Source: Sulfurimonas indica (GTDB lineage Bacteria; Campylobacterota; Campylobacteria; Campylobacterales; Sulfurimonadaceae). Taken from it: a DNA stretch of 64,000 bases. The notes beneath the pieces were generated by a model. The model made no database searches, was not told the DNA's origin, and saw only the letters and a list, made by a program, of their open reading frames with translations. Location: positions 26,261 through 90,260 of the forward strand of contig NZ_SDID01000004.1 of the NCBI RefSeq assembly GCF_009192995.1, in the 5' to 3' direction. This document shows positions 38,754 to 47,473 of this stretch, in pieces (position 1 is the stretch's first letter; the number at the start of each line of letters is the position of its first letter). The position numbers were made by a program, and so were the translations under genes.

Positions 38754-39410
38754 ATGCAAAAATATAAACATATGCTCCAAGACAGAGAAGATGCAGCTAC
38801 AAGACTTATTGATATTATGCCAATGCAAAAGCTTAAAGAAGAAGAGTGGAATATTGTAGCGGTATCGAAGGGTGGATTGGAGCTAGGCTCTTATATTAAA
38901 GATGGACTCAAAAACTCTTTGGAAATTCTCTTTTTAGAAGCCATTATGGCTCCAAATAATCCTGAATGTGAAGTGGCACGTGTAAGCGAGACAGAAGAGA
39001 TAGTCCTTAATGAAAATCTTATCAATGCCTTTGATATTCAGTACGATTATATCTATGGTGAAGCGCATAGAAAGCATGAAGAGGATATACTTAGCCATAT
39101 ATATCAATATCGAAAAGGTCAGCCTTTTCCATCTATGCAAAATCAAGTGGTTTTACTTGTGGATGAGGGAAGTGAAACAGGTACAAAATTTATGACAGCG
39201 CTCAAGACTGTTCTGGCACAAAAGCCAAAGGCAGTCTATATTGCTGTTCCAGTCCTTCCTAAAGATGTGCTAGAAGTATTAGAGACCTTTGTGGATGATA
39301 TCTTTTTTTTATATGACATTGATGATTATGTAGAGACAGATCTGTACTACAAAAATTTAGAAAAGATAGATGATGAAAATATTGAAAAAATACTAGAGGA
39401 AAACAGATGA
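38754..39410 (+). CDS. phosphoribosyltransferase-like protein
   Basis: 218 residues. PRTase fold: NIVAVSKGGLELGSYI at about 31-46 supplies the first loop, and VVLLVDEGSETGTKFMTAL near 130 is the PRPP-binding loop, with DEGSETGT in place of the common DDxxxTG. The substrate cannot be read off. AGGAAAG precedes the ATG, and the stop overlaps the pnp start (ATGA), so it is co-expressed with polynucleotide phosphorylase; a nucleotide salvage role would be consistent but is unproven. Confidence 0.65.
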   Translation: MQKYKHMLQDREDAATRLIDIMPMQKLKEEEWNIVAVSKGGLELGSYIKDGLKNSLEILFLEAIMAPNNPECEVARVSETEEIVLNENLINAFDIQYDYIYGEAHRKHEEDILSHIYQYRKGQPFPSMQNQVVLLVDEGSETGTKFMTALKTVLAQKPKAVYIAVPVLPKDVLEVLETFVDDIFFLYDIDDYVETDLYYKNLEKIDDENIEKILEENR

Positions 39411-41599
39411 AATATGATGTAGAGTTAAATTTAGAAAACAGAGAAGAAGCGTATAGTTTTGGATACGTTGCAAAACAGGCAAATGGAAGTACATGGTTAA
39501 AATCAGGTAAAACGGTCATTCTTGCAACAGTGGTTATTGATGAGACTGAAGTAGTAAAAGATGACTTTTTACCACTTACTGTACAGTATATAGAAAAGAC
39601 ATATGCTGCAGGAAAGATTCCGGGAGGATTTTTCAAACGTGAGACAAAGCCGAGTGATTTTGAGACACTGACTTCTCGTATTGTTGACAGAAGTCTGCGT
39701 CCGCTTTTCCCAAAAGGTTTTGGACATCCAACACAAATTACGATTATGGTTTTCTCAGCTGACAGTGAATCTGATATGCAGGTTCTAGCACTCAATGCTG
39801 CTTCAGCTGCGTTGTATGTTTCAGACATAGATATCAACAGAAGCGTATCTGCTGTTCGTGCTGCAAAAGTTGATGGAGAGTTGATTTTAAATCCAACACT
39901 CACGCAACTCAAAAACTCAACACTTGATTTGTATCTCTCAGGAACAAAAGAGGAACTCTTGATGATTGAGATGCGCTCAATCGGTAGTGAAAATATTGAA
40001 GTCGAAGAGATTCCAGAACCTGTACTAGATCCTATTATGGACCCATCTATCGGAACAATTGTTCTCTCACAGCATGTATCAAATGCCATGAATGAAGATG
40101 AACTTATCGAAGTGCTAGATAAAACAGAAAAGGTGCTTTTCGCTACCAATGTAGAGTATGAAGTGGCTTTTGGACCATACCAAAAAGATATCAAACCACT
40201 AGAATTAAAAGCACACCAGCTTAACAATGAAATGGTAGAGTATGTAAAAGAAAATCATCTCAGTGACATTGAAGATGCACTCTCCCAAATGGCAAAATCA
40301 GAACGTTCAACTGCACTGCGTGAGCTTCGTAAAAATATTATTGCTTCCAAGGAGGAGTGGGCAGATGTTGAGCTTGAGTTAGAGCTAAAAGATGCCATTG
40401 AAGCTGTTAAACGAGAGTTTGTAAGAGCACAGATTTTAAATGAGAGAGTTCGTGCCGATGGTCGTGCTTTAAATGAAGTAAGACCTATTAGCATCGATAC
40501 AAATATATTACCCGCTGCACACGCTTCATGTCTCTTTACTCGTGGTCAAACGCAGGCACTTGTTGTCCTTACTATGGGTGGACCAAAAGATGCACAGATG
40601 TTTGAAGGTCTCACTGATGAAGGCACACAAAATGAGAACTTTATGGTGCACTATAACTTTCCAGGTTTCTCAGTTGGTGAAGCAAGTCCGATCATGGGAA
40701 CAAAAAGACGTGAACTCGGTCACGGTAATTTGGCTAAACGTGCATTAGAGCCGATTGTAAATCTTGATGGACAGACTGTTCGCTTGGTTTCAGAGATTTT
40801 AGAGAGTAACGGTTCTTCTTCAATGGCTACAGTATGTGGTGGTTATTTGGCCCTTCGTGCAGCAGATATAGATACAAGTGATACAGTTGCTGGAATTGCG
40901 ATGGGAATGGTGAGTGATGGTGACAAGTATGCGATTCTATCAGATATCATGGGACTCGAAGACCATGATGGTGATATGGACTTTAAAGTAACTGGTTCAA
41001 AAGAGGGTATCACTGCTATGCAGATGGATATCAAACTCGGTGGTATTTCACTTGATGTTCTTAAAGAAGCTCTTTATCAGGCAAAAGAGGGACGTAGTCA
41101 CATTATAGATATCATGCTAGAAGCTGAAGAGAAGATAGAGTTTAATGATGGTGTACTTCCGTCAACGGAGCATTTCCATATAGACCCTGGATTTATCGGT
41201 GAGATTATCGGTCAGGCCGGAAAAACGATTCGTGAGATCATTGAGAAGTTTGAAGTGGCAATTGATATTGATAAAAAAGATGGAAAGGTAAAAATCACCG
41301 GTAAGAACAAAGAGGGCGTTTATGGTGCAAAAGCACACATTGAAAAAATTGTCAATGCTCCAAAAAAAGAGAAGATAAAGTATGAAGTTGGCGGAGTCTA
41401 TGATGGTGTTGTAAAACGTATTGTTGATTTTGGTGCTTTTGTTGAGCTTCCAGATGGGACTGACGGACTACTCCATATCTCAAAAATCTCTAAAGAGAGA
41501 GTCGATAATGTCAAAGATGTACTGAGTGAAGGACAAAAGGTAAAAGTAGAGATACTTGAGTTTAAAGGAAATAAAATTTCACTCGGTATGGCTGAGTAA
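39407..41599 (+). CDS. pnp: polyribonucleotide nucleotidyltransferase
   Basis: 730 residues. Two RNase PH domains (first with FFKRETKPSDFETLTSRIVDRSLRPLFP; second with LFTRGQTQALVVLTMG and GHGNLAKRAL), a KH domain (FIGEIIGQAGKTIREI) and an S1 domain (YDGVVKRIVDFGAFVELPDGTDGLLHIS) at the C-terminus. It degrades RNA phosphorolytically in the cytoplasm. rpsO, its usual partner elsewhere, is absent here. Confidence 0.97.
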   Translation: MKYDVELNLENREEAYSFGYVAKQANGSTWLKSGKTVILATVVIDETEVVKDDFLPLTVQYIEKTYAAGKIPGGFFKRETKPSDFETLTSRIVDRSLRPLFPKGFGHPTQITIMVFSADSESDMQVLALNAASAALYVSDIDINRSVSAVRAAKVDGELILNPTLTQLKNSTLDLYLSGTKEELLMIEMRSIGSENIEVEEIPEPVLDPIMDPSIGTIVLSQHVSNAMNEDELIEVLDKTEKVLFATNVEYEVAFGPYQKDIKPLELKAHQLNNEMVEYVKENHLSDIEDALSQMAKSERSTALRELRKNIIASKEEWADVELELELKDAIEAVKREFVRAQILNERVRADGRALNEVRPISIDTNILPAAHASCLFTRGQTQALVVLTMGGPKDAQMFEGLTDEGTQNENFMVHYNFPGFSVGEASPIMGTKRRELGHGNLAKRALEPIVNLDGQTVRLVSEILESNGSSSMATVCGGYLALRAADIDTSDTVAGIAMGMVSDGDKYAILSDIMGLEDHDGDMDFKVTGSKEGITAMQMDIKLGGISLDVLKEALYQAKEGRSHIIDIMLEAEEKIEFNDGVLPSTEHFHIDPGFIGEIIGQAGKTIREIIEKFEVAIDIDKKDGKVKITGKNKEGVYGAKAHIEKIVNAPKKEKIKYEVGGVYDGVVKRIVDFGAFVELPDGTDGLLHISKISKERVDNVKDVLSEGQKVKVEILEFKGNKISLGMAE

Positions 41600-41658
41600 G
41601 AAATCATTTAGTTATATTTGATATCCTTATGTGTATAAAATCATATAAGGATAGAGCA

Positions 41659-42999
41659 TTGAAGATATCCAGAAGAGATGCGCTTAAAATTTCAGCAGCA
41701 ACAGTAGCTGCCACTGCACTTTCTGCATGTACAAAAGAGGAGATAAAACCTCCTAAAAAAGTACAATCACCAACATCATTTTTACCATTTCCAAAAACTG
41801 CTTCTCCTCGAGTTGTTGTTGTCGGTGGTGGATGGTCTGGCCTCTCTCTTGCAAAACAGCTAAAAATTGAAGCTCCTCAGGCTGAAGTTATTTTGGTTGA
41901 GCAGCGTTTTGAGTTTGTATCGTGTCCTATGAGCAACCTTTGGCTGGTTGATAAGATTGATCTGGAGTTTTTGACACATGATTATCTTCAGGGTGCTCGT
42001 GAGAACAACTACACCTATTTTCAAGCTTCTGTCTACGGTATAGATAAAGAGGCAAAAATCTTAAAAACTACCAATGGTGATATCGAGTACGATTATCTAG
42101 CTCTTGCTCCTGGAATTGATTATGATTACTCTTTTTGGACAGATGACAAAGTTCTTGAAAACAGACTCAGAAATGAGTACCCTGCTGCATTTAAGTCAGG
42201 AAGTGAACATATGACGCTACGTGAGAAAATTTTAAACTTCAAAGGTGGTAATTTTATCTTTACCGTTCCGGGTGGAAATTACCGATGTCTTCCTGCACCG
42301 TATGAGAGAGCCTGTATGGTGGCAGACTATTTTAAAAGCAAAGGTATTAAAGCAAAAGTAATTCTTTTGGATGAAAACAATGATATTACGATTAAAGAGC
42401 ATGGTTTTCATACTGCTATGAAAGAGTTGTATAGTGATTATTTAGAGTATGTGCCAAATGCAAAGATAGAAGAGATAGATTTAGATAAAAAAGTAGTAAC
42501 GACAGAGTTTGATGAGTTCAGCTTTGAAGATGCATCATTTTATCCACATGTCAGAGGCGGGAAACTCTTAGAGATGCTTGGATTTGCAAAAGATACCATC
42601 TATAATAAAATGGAAGCAAACATTGACCCTTTTACTTATGAAGTGATAGGAGAAGAAAATATCTTTGTCAGCGGTGACGCTCGTCCTATGGGCTTTTCAA
42701 AATCTGGAAACACTTCCAATACAGAAGCAAAATATGTTGCACGTCTTATTGCTGGAAAAATCAATAAAGGGCCAAAAATTCAGTGGGAAACACCTGTAAC
42801 TGTATGTATATCTTTAGTCTCCATAAAACCAGAAAGAGGTATCTTTATTCATTCAGAATATGCATACAATAAAAAGGCCGGTCAATTTGAATTTGCTACA
42901 CCTGTAACAGATGAAATATGGAAAGGAGAGCATGGAGAAAAGAATGCTGCAGGTGCTTATGATTGGGCGAAGGCAATGTATACGGATATGTTTAATTAA
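41659..42999 (+). CDS. FccB/SoxF-type sulfide dehydrogenase flavoprotein, Tat-exported
   Basis: 446 residues from TTG 41659, eight bases after AAGG; the ATG at 41629 would start upstream of a plausible -10 (TATAAA at 41634). Twin-arginine signal SRRDALKIS, then lipobox-like LSAC (Cys24). The FAD motif is VVVGGGWSG. Two cysteines match the redox pair of flavocytochrome c flavoprotein: GNYRCLPAPYERAC and TVCISLVSIK. C-terminal segment QWETP to YDWAKAMYTDMF is typical. It would oxidise sulfide in the periplasm. No cytochrome subunit (FccA) lies next to it, so the electron acceptor is unknown. Confidence 0.82.
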   Translation: MKISRRDALKISAATVAATALSACTKEEIKPPKKVQSPTSFLPFPKTASPRVVVVGGGWSGLSLAKQLKIEAPQAEVILVEQRFEFVSCPMSNLWLVDKIDLEFLTHDYLQGARENNYTYFQASVYGIDKEAKILKTTNGDIEYDYLALAPGIDYDYSFWTDDKVLENRLRNEYPAAFKSGSEHMTLREKILNFKGGNFIFTVPGGNYRCLPAPYERACMVADYFKSKGIKAKVILLDENNDITIKEHGFHTAMKELYSDYLEYVPNAKIEEIDLDKKVVTTEFDEFSFEDASFYPHVRGGKLLEMLGFAKDTIYNKMEANIDPFTYEVIGEENIFVSGDARPMGFSKSGNTSNTEAKYVARLIAGKINKGPKIQWETPVTVCISLVSIKPERGIFIHSEYAYNKKAGQFEFATPVTDEIWKGEHGEKNAAGAYDWAKAMYTDMFN

Positions 43000-43034
43000 A
43001 AAGCAGTTTAAACTACTTTTTATAAGAGAGCGGT

Positions 43035-43040
43035 TATAAT
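43035..43040 (+). promoter_or_regulatory. -10 box of atpE
   Basis: GCGGTTATAATTCGCC. The predicted start near 43047 leaves a leader of about 105 nt before the atpE ATG, long for this genome, with short hairpins (GTGGC/GTTAC around 43069-43084). Confidence 0.6.
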
Positions 43041-43152
43041 TCGCCTATCAATTTCTAGTAGGGAAATCGTGGCATTTATGTTACGGTTGCTTCATGATAC
43101 AAAATGAGGTTACGCTATCCGAACGGGTTGTAATAATTTAAAGGAACTTACA

Positions 43153-43467
43153 ATGAAAAAAATTCTTTTTCTTTTAGTAGCATTATCTGCTGCAGCGTTT
43201 GCTAACGACGGTGAAGTTGCAAACCAAACTCTTAAAGCATACTCTATGCTGGCTGCTGGTTTAGCTATCGGTACAGCTGCACTTGGTGGAGCTATCGGTA
43301 TGGGTAGCACTGCTGCTGCAACTATCGCTGGTACAGCTCGTAACCCAGGTTTAGGTGCGAAACTTATGACTACAATGTTCATCGCTCTTGCAATGATCGA
43401 AGCACAAGTTATCTATGCACTCGTAATTGCGTTAATCGCACTTTACGCTAACCCATATTTAGGTTAA
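43153..43467 (+). CDS. atpE: ATP synthase F0 subunit c, with signal peptide
   Basis: 104 residues. Residues 1-18 (MKKILFLLVALSAAAFA) look like a cleavable signal peptide, longer than the classic 80-residue c subunit and typical of Campylobacterota. Two membrane helices follow: the first glycine-rich (GLAIGTAALGGAIGMG), the second with the ion-carrying Glu in ALAMIEAQVIYALV. The polar loop is ARNPGLG. The lone glutamate fits proton transport; I see no clear full sodium motif. Monocistronic: own promoter and terminator, and no other atp gene adjacent. Confidence 0.95.
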   Translation: MKKILFLLVALSAAAFANDGEVANQTLKAYSMLAAGLAIGTAALGGAIGMGSTAAATIAGTARNPGLGAKLMTTMFIALAMIEAQVIYALVIALIALYANPYLG

Positions 43468-43487
43468 GACTTAAATATACCTCAGTT

Positions 43488-43516
43488 CGACTCTTTAGGA
43501 GTCGGACATCTTTTTT
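43488..43516 (+). terminator. rho-independent terminator of atpE
   Basis: CGACTC (43488-43493) pairs with GAGTCG (43499-43504), followed after GACATC by a T run to 43516. It ends four bases before tRNA-Leu, so the tRNA is either processed from read-through or has a promoter overlapping this region. Confidence 0.75.
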
Positions 43517-43520
43517 AACT

Positions 43521-43604
43521 GCGCAGGTGGTGGAATGGTAGACACGCAACGTTGAGGTCGTTGTGCCTTCGGGTGTGGGGGTTCAACTCCCCCTCTGCGC
43601 ACCA
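43521..43604 (+). tRNA. tRNA-Leu(GAG)
   Basis: 84 bases including encoded CCA. Acceptor stem GCGCAGG with TCTGCGC, D arm, anticodon stem CAACG/CGTTG enclosing loop TTGAGGT (anticodon GAG), an extended class II variable arm (TGCCTTCGGGTG), and the T arm with GGTTCAACTCC. It decodes CUC/CUU leucine codons. Confidence 0.97.
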
Positions 43605-43705
43605 TACTTTCAAATAGATATTTTTCAAAATTTCATTTTTATAATCATCAAACTTTAAAGCTACTTTGCATACAATGTTTCTAAATAATCTTCAAAAGGC
43701 ATGGC

Positions 43706-44725
43706 ATGAAATATCGCTATATTGGCAGAACTGGTCTACGGGTATCTCCTATCTGTATGGGTACGATGACCTTTGGTACGCAGACTCCGGATGAAAAAGT
43801 TGCATTTGAAATAATGGATAAAGCTTATGATGCTGGAGTGAATTTTTTCGATACGGCAGAGCTCTATCCAGTTCCACCAAATGCCAAACTAGCAGGTCTA
43901 ACAGAAGAGATAGTAGGCAGATGGCTAAAAACGAAACCACGTGATAGTGTCATACTTGCTTCAAAAGTTGCCGGTGCTGCAAACGGATGGTTTGTTCCTC
44001 CCATTCGACATGGTCTAACTGCGATTGACAGTTTTCATATTGAACGAGCAGTAGAGGGAAGTTTAAAGCGACTGCAGACTGATTACATAGACTTGTATCA
44101 GATGCATTGGCCGGACACTGTAGTACCTATTGAAGAGAGTCTGAAGGCTTTTGACCGGCTTGTTCAAAGTGGAAAAGTACGCTACATCGGAACATCCAAT
44201 GATACAGCCTATGGAACAACAAAAGCATTGATGACTTCAGAGTTTAAAAAGTATGCACGATTTGAGTCTATTCAGAACAATTTCTCTTTACTGAATCGCC
44301 GTTTTTTAGATGAACTTGCAACACTTTGTAGAAAAGAAAGTATTTCACTGCTTCCATACTCACCGTTAGGTGGCGGAGTACTGAGTGGAAAATACAATCA
44401 AGCTGAGATTAAAGAGGGAAGATTTAGCAGTTATATGAAAGCAAGTGATAAAAGACAGCGTCTGATGGCAGCACGATTTGTTAATGACAAAACACTCGCT
44501 TCCACGCAAAAGTATCTTAAAATCGCAGCCGATGCGGGACTAGATCCAGTTACAATGGCAACGGCATGGTCGAAGCAGTTTGATTTTGTGGCATCGACTA
44601 TCATTGGAGCTACAAAACCGGAGCAGTTGGATGCTACTTTAGCTGCGATGGATTTGGAGCTGAGCCAAGAAGTTTTAGATGCCTGTGATGCAGTTCACAA
44701 TGAGATTTTATACCCTATGGGTTAG
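43706..44725 (+). CDS. aldo/keto reductase
   Basis: 339 residues, NADPH-dependent (alpha/beta)8 oxidoreductase of the YajO/Tas-like branch. N-terminus MKYRYIGRTGLRVSPICMGTMTFG; catalytic Asp/Tyr in NFFDTAELYP, Lys in ILASKVAG and His in DLYQMHWPD; cofactor part ASTIIGATKPEQL near the C-terminus. The substrate is unknown. A start at 43701 is out of frame; AAAAGG precedes 43706. A TATAAT in TTTTTATAATCATC (near 43640) is a likely promoter. It converges with the following gene, overlapping by 4 nt. Confidence 0.88.
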   Translation: MKYRYIGRTGLRVSPICMGTMTFGTQTPDEKVAFEIMDKAYDAGVNFFDTAELYPVPPNAKLAGLTEEIVGRWLKTKPRDSVILASKVAGAANGWFVPPIRHGLTAIDSFHIERAVEGSLKRLQTDYIDLYQMHWPDTVVPIEESLKAFDRLVQSGKVRYIGTSNDTAYGTTKALMTSEFKKYARFESIQNNFSLLNRRFLDELATLCRKESISLLPYSPLGGGVLSGKYNQAEIKEGRFSSYMKASDKRQRLMAARFVNDKTLASTQKYLKIAADAGLDPVTMATAWSKQFDFVASTIIGATKPEQLDATLAAMDLELSQEVLDACDAVHNEILYPMG

Positions 44726-44982
44726 ATCTCCCCGGCTTTCCATGCCTCGATGGCATCACTCAGTGTTTCAAACTCATCAGATTTTCCTATAATGAAAATC
44801 TCATCAAAGATATAGCAGATAATATGTCTACTCAGCGGTTCTAGTAAAAATACGGCATACTCTTCAATACTTTTTATATCGACAGATAAAACTCGCATAC
44901 CATCAATGATATCATTGATTTGAGGGATGACATCATACTCAACATCTATAAGTTTTTTCCCATCACTTTGATAAATAGCCAC
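44722..44982 (-). CDS. conserved small protein of unknown function
   Basis: 86 residues, acidic, no signal peptide or membrane segment (MAIYQSDGKKLIDVEYDV; DIIDGMRVLSVDIKSIEEYAVFLL). The pattern suggests a compact alpha/beta domain. I do not recognise the family. It shares its stop region with the aldo/keto reductase and is divergent from the tyrosine phosphatase gene. The frame has coding character like its neighbours, so I consider it real but only moderately so. Confidence 0.5.
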   Translation of the reverse strand: MAIYQSDGKKLIDVEYDVIPQINDIIDGMRVLSVDIKSIEEYAVFLLEPLSRHIICYIFDEIFIIGKSDEFETLSDAIEAWKAGEI

Positions 44983-44999
44983 AAGTAAACCTTTTTTAG

Positions 45000-45005
45000 T
45001 ATAAT
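45000..45005 (+). promoter_or_regulatory. -10 box of the tyrosine phosphatase gene
   Basis: TTTTTTAGTATAAT, T-tract plus -10, 24 bases before the ATG at 45029, with AAAAAGG as ribosome binding site. Confidence 0.6.
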
Positions 45006-45028
45006 TCTAGCAAAAAAAGGCAATATTT

Positions 45029-45484
45029 ATGCAATCTGTTCTCTTTGTCTGTTTAGGAAATATCTGTCGTTCGCCATTGGCAGAAGGAATAGCGAAAGCA
45101 AAAGTTCAAAATATGGGTGTGAACATAGCAGTCGATTCTGCTGGAACAGGTGATTGGCATCTTGGAGAGCCTCCATGTGAGAACGCTGTTGAAGTAGCTT
45201 CGATGCATGGCATAGATATCAGTTCTTTACGTGCGAGAAAAGTAAAGCCAGAAGATTTTGAAAATTTTGAGCTTATTGTAGCCCTTGATGAAAGTAATCT
45301 TGAGTATTTAAAGCAGATGGGTGCTCAAAATCTCGTCAAACTTGGAGATTTTGGATATGATGGCGCAGATGTGCCAGACCCTTACTTTTTTGATGGTTTT
45401 GATGGTTTTATAGAGGTCTTTAGCATGATAGAAGTTTGTGTAAATAACCTTTTTAGTGTAAAATTTGAAAAATTGACGCAATAG
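45029..45484 (+). CDS. low molecular weight protein-tyrosine phosphatase
   Basis: 151 residues. The P-loop VCLGNICRSP (Cys8-x5-Arg14-Ser15) opens the protein and the general acid is the Asp in VPDPYFF near 113. Such enzymes in bacteria remove phosphate from tyrosine kinases of capsule or exopolysaccharide export, but no such kinase is in the window. It is followed after 13 bases by cysK, so the two may share a transcript. Confidence 0.9.
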   Translation: MQSVLFVCLGNICRSPLAEGIAKAKVQNMGVNIAVDSAGTGDWHLGEPPCENAVEVASMHGIDISSLRARKVKPEDFENFELIVALDESNLEYLKQMGAQNLVKLGDFGYDGADVPDPYFFDGFDGFIEVFSMIEVCVNNLFSVKFEKLTQ

Positions 45485-45497
45485 CAGGAATAATAGA

Positions 45498-46424
45498 ATG
45501 AATATAGCAAATGATGTATCGGAATTGATTGGAAATACCCCTTTAGTGAAACTCAATTTTCCTTCACAAGAGAGTGGTGCGACTATTTTAGGAAAGTGTG
45601 AGTTTATGAATCCGAGCTCTTCAGTAAAAGATAGAATAGGCTTCAATATGATACGCCGTGGTATGGAAGATGGAACAATTACAAAAGAAACAACAATCAT
45701 CGAGCCGACAAGTGGAAATACCGGTATTGCCCTTGCGTCTATCTGTGCAGCAAAAGGTTTGAAACTGATCTTAACGATGCCGGACTCTATGAGCGTAGAG
45801 CGTCGTAATCTTTTAAAGGCACTCGGTGCACAGCTTGTTTTAACACCTGCAGCAAAAGGGATGAAAGGCTCGATAGCAAAAGCAGAGGAGCTGCGTGAGG
45901 CTACACTAAATTCTGTAATCCTGCAGCAATTTCAAAATCCTGCAAATCCTGAAATTCACAGGCTTACAACGGCACGTGAGATATTGCGCGATACAGAGAG
46001 TAATCTTGATGCTTTTGTAGCTGCTGTTGGAACAGGTGGTACACTGACAGGAACATCTACGATTCTAAAAAAAGAGCTTCCTGAAATTGCTGTTTTTGCA
46101 GTTGAACCTGAGGCTTCGGCAATTCTCTCTGGAGAGAGTCCAGCCCCTCATAAGATTCAGGGGATCGGGGCTGGATTTGTACCGGATATCTTAGATACTT
46201 CACTTTATGGCGAAGTGATAAAAGTGAGTAATGAAGATGCCATTGCAACTGCGAAAATGTTGGCAAAACAAGAAGGGCTTTTGGTAGGAATATCAGCAGG
46301 TGCAAATGTTTATGCAGCGATGCAGGTAGGCTCACGCAAAGAGTTTGCTGGTAAAACGATTGTAACGATTCTTTGTGATACGGGCGAGCGATATCTTTCT
46401 ACAGAACTTTTTAGTGAAGATTGA
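45498..46424 (+). CDS. cysK: cysteine synthase
   Basis: 308 residues, PLP enzyme that makes cysteine from O-acetylserine and sulfide. Schiff-base Lys44 in SSVKDR; substrate loop PTSGNTGIALA; PLP phosphate loop GTGGTLTG; GISAGAN near the C-terminus. The CysK versus CysM type is not certain, but the length and GSIAKAEEL loop fit CysK. Its last 11 bases overlap the start of the PabC-like gene. A role in sulfide assimilation fits a sulfur oxidiser. Confidence 0.93.
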   Translation: MNIANDVSELIGNTPLVKLNFPSQESGATILGKCEFMNPSSSVKDRIGFNMIRRGMEDGTITKETTIIEPTSGNTGIALASICAAKGLKLILTMPDSMSVERRNLLKALGAQLVLTPAAKGMKGSIAKAEELREATLNSVILQQFQNPANPEIHRLTTAREILRDTESNLDAFVAAVGTGGTLTGTSTILKKELPEIAVFAVEPEASAILSGESPAPHKIQGIGAGFVPDILDTSLYGEVIKVSNEDAIATAKMLAKQEGLLVGISAGANVYAAMQVGSRKEFAGKTIVTILCDTGERYLSTELFSED

Positions 46425-47007
46425 ATTTTTAGAGACGATTAAAGTTCTTGATGGCAAACTATGCAATCTTGCATATCATCAACAACGTTATGAAAGGACA
46501 CTGCGCTCTTTTGGTATAGAAAACTTTATACAACTCAAAGATATTTTAAAACCACCACATCAAGGGCTCTATCGCTGTCGTGTACTATACAGTACAGATG
46601 GAGAGCTCACACAGAGCTATCATCCGTATAAAAAACGGAATATGAAGAGCTTAAAACTAATAGATTCTGATACTATTGCGTATGATAAAAAATATGCCAA
46701 TAGAGAAGCCTTAGAGAGACTTTTTGCAAAAAGAGAAGCGTGTGATGATATTCTCATTGTACAAAATGGACTTGTAACAGATACAACGATTGCCAATATT
46801 GCTTGTTTTGATGGAGATCTATGGCTAACACCAAAAAAACCGCTTTTAGCAGGTACAACACGTCAGAGATTACTTGAGAGTGGTTTTTTAAAAGAAGCAG
46901 ATATTCCTACAGAGTCATTGAATCGTTTTGAGAAACTGGCAGTGATGAACGCAATGATAGATTTTGATATAATTACAGATAAAAAGATAGAGGAAATAAT
47001 TTGCTAG
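46414..47007 (+). CDS. class IV aminotransferase (PabC-like)
   Basis: About 197 residues from GTG 46414 (M/V-KIEFLETIKVLDGKLCNL); the frame is open further upstream but that would lie deep in cysK. Fold-type IV PLP protein: catalytic Lys likely in AYDKKYANR, then DILIVQNGLVTDTTIANI and PLLAGTTRQRLLESG, the pattern of 4-amino-4-deoxychorismate lyase and branched-chain aminotransferases. It is short for the family (usually 270 or more), lacking most of the N-terminal domain, as in the small PabC of Campylobacterota. Activity is inferred only. Confidence 0.7.
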   Translation: MKIEFLETIKVLDGKLCNLAYHQQRYERTLRSFGIENFIQLKDILKPPHQGLYRCRVLYSTDGELTQSYHPYKKRNMKSLKLIDSDTIAYDKKYANREALERLFAKREACDDILIVQNGLVTDTTIANIACFDGDLWLTPKKPLLAGTTRQRLLESGFLKEADIPTESLNRFEKLAVMNAMIDFDIITDKKIEEIIC

Positions 47008-47468
47008 AGAGTTTAATAGAAGATAGAGATTTTGCAAAAATGATGAAAAGACATATAGAAGAGTTGGTAGTGCTCTTTTTTCAAAAGGAGCAAAATTTCG
47101 GAATTCTCTGTAAAATAGAAGATGTTTCATTTAATCCAGAACTGCCAGATGGCATGAGTGCAGAGTTTCGACCATTGACACTCTTTTTTCTAGCAGGTTA
47201 TACTTTTGAGACGGCGCGTATTGAAGATGAGATGTTTATCTTTGAAGCAGGTTTTGGAAGTGAGAACTTTGGCAGTGTCGTATCTGTTCCTCTACTGAGC
47301 ATTTTACAAATTATTGTCGATGAGACTCCTCTTTTTATAAATATAGCAGTTGAAAATAAAGAAAAAGAGGAAGAAAAAAGTAAAAATATCGATGAAAAAG
47401 GAGTGAAAAACTCCATGGAATCTTTTTTAGCAAATCCTGAAAACTCAAAATTCCTAAAAAAGAAGTAA
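47001..47468 (+). CDS. hypothetical protein
   Basis: 155 residues from TTG 47001, preceded by GAGG and overlapping the PabC-like stop by 7 nt. The middle is hydrophobic and beta-rich (LTLFFLAGYTFETARI, EMFIFEAGFGSENFGSVVSVPLLSILQII), and the tail from 118 is a charged linker rich in Lys/Glu. It has no signal peptide and I do not recognise the family. The translational overlap supports it being real and co-expressed. Confidence 0.6.
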   Translation: MLESLIEDRDFAKMMKRHIEELVVLFFQKEQNFGILCKIEDVSFNPELPDGMSAEFRPLTLFFLAGYTFETARIEDEMFIFEAGFGSENFGSVVSVPLLSILQIIVDETPLFINIAVENKEKEEEKSKNIDEKGVKNSMESFLANPENSKFLKKK

Positions 47469-47473
47469 AAGTT

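Noticed and set aside
39259..40227. 322-codon minus-strand frame over pnp
   Set aside because: Low-complexity Ser-rich antisense reading of conserved pnp codons.
41629..41658. ATG 41629 as start of the FccB-like gene
   Set aside because: No ribosome binding site, and a plausible -10 (TATAAA, 41634) lies downstream of it; TTG 41659 gives a proper Tat signal.
43110..43382. 90-codon minus-strand frame over atpE
   Set aside because: Reverse reading of the glycine/alanine-rich c subunit gene; no start signals.
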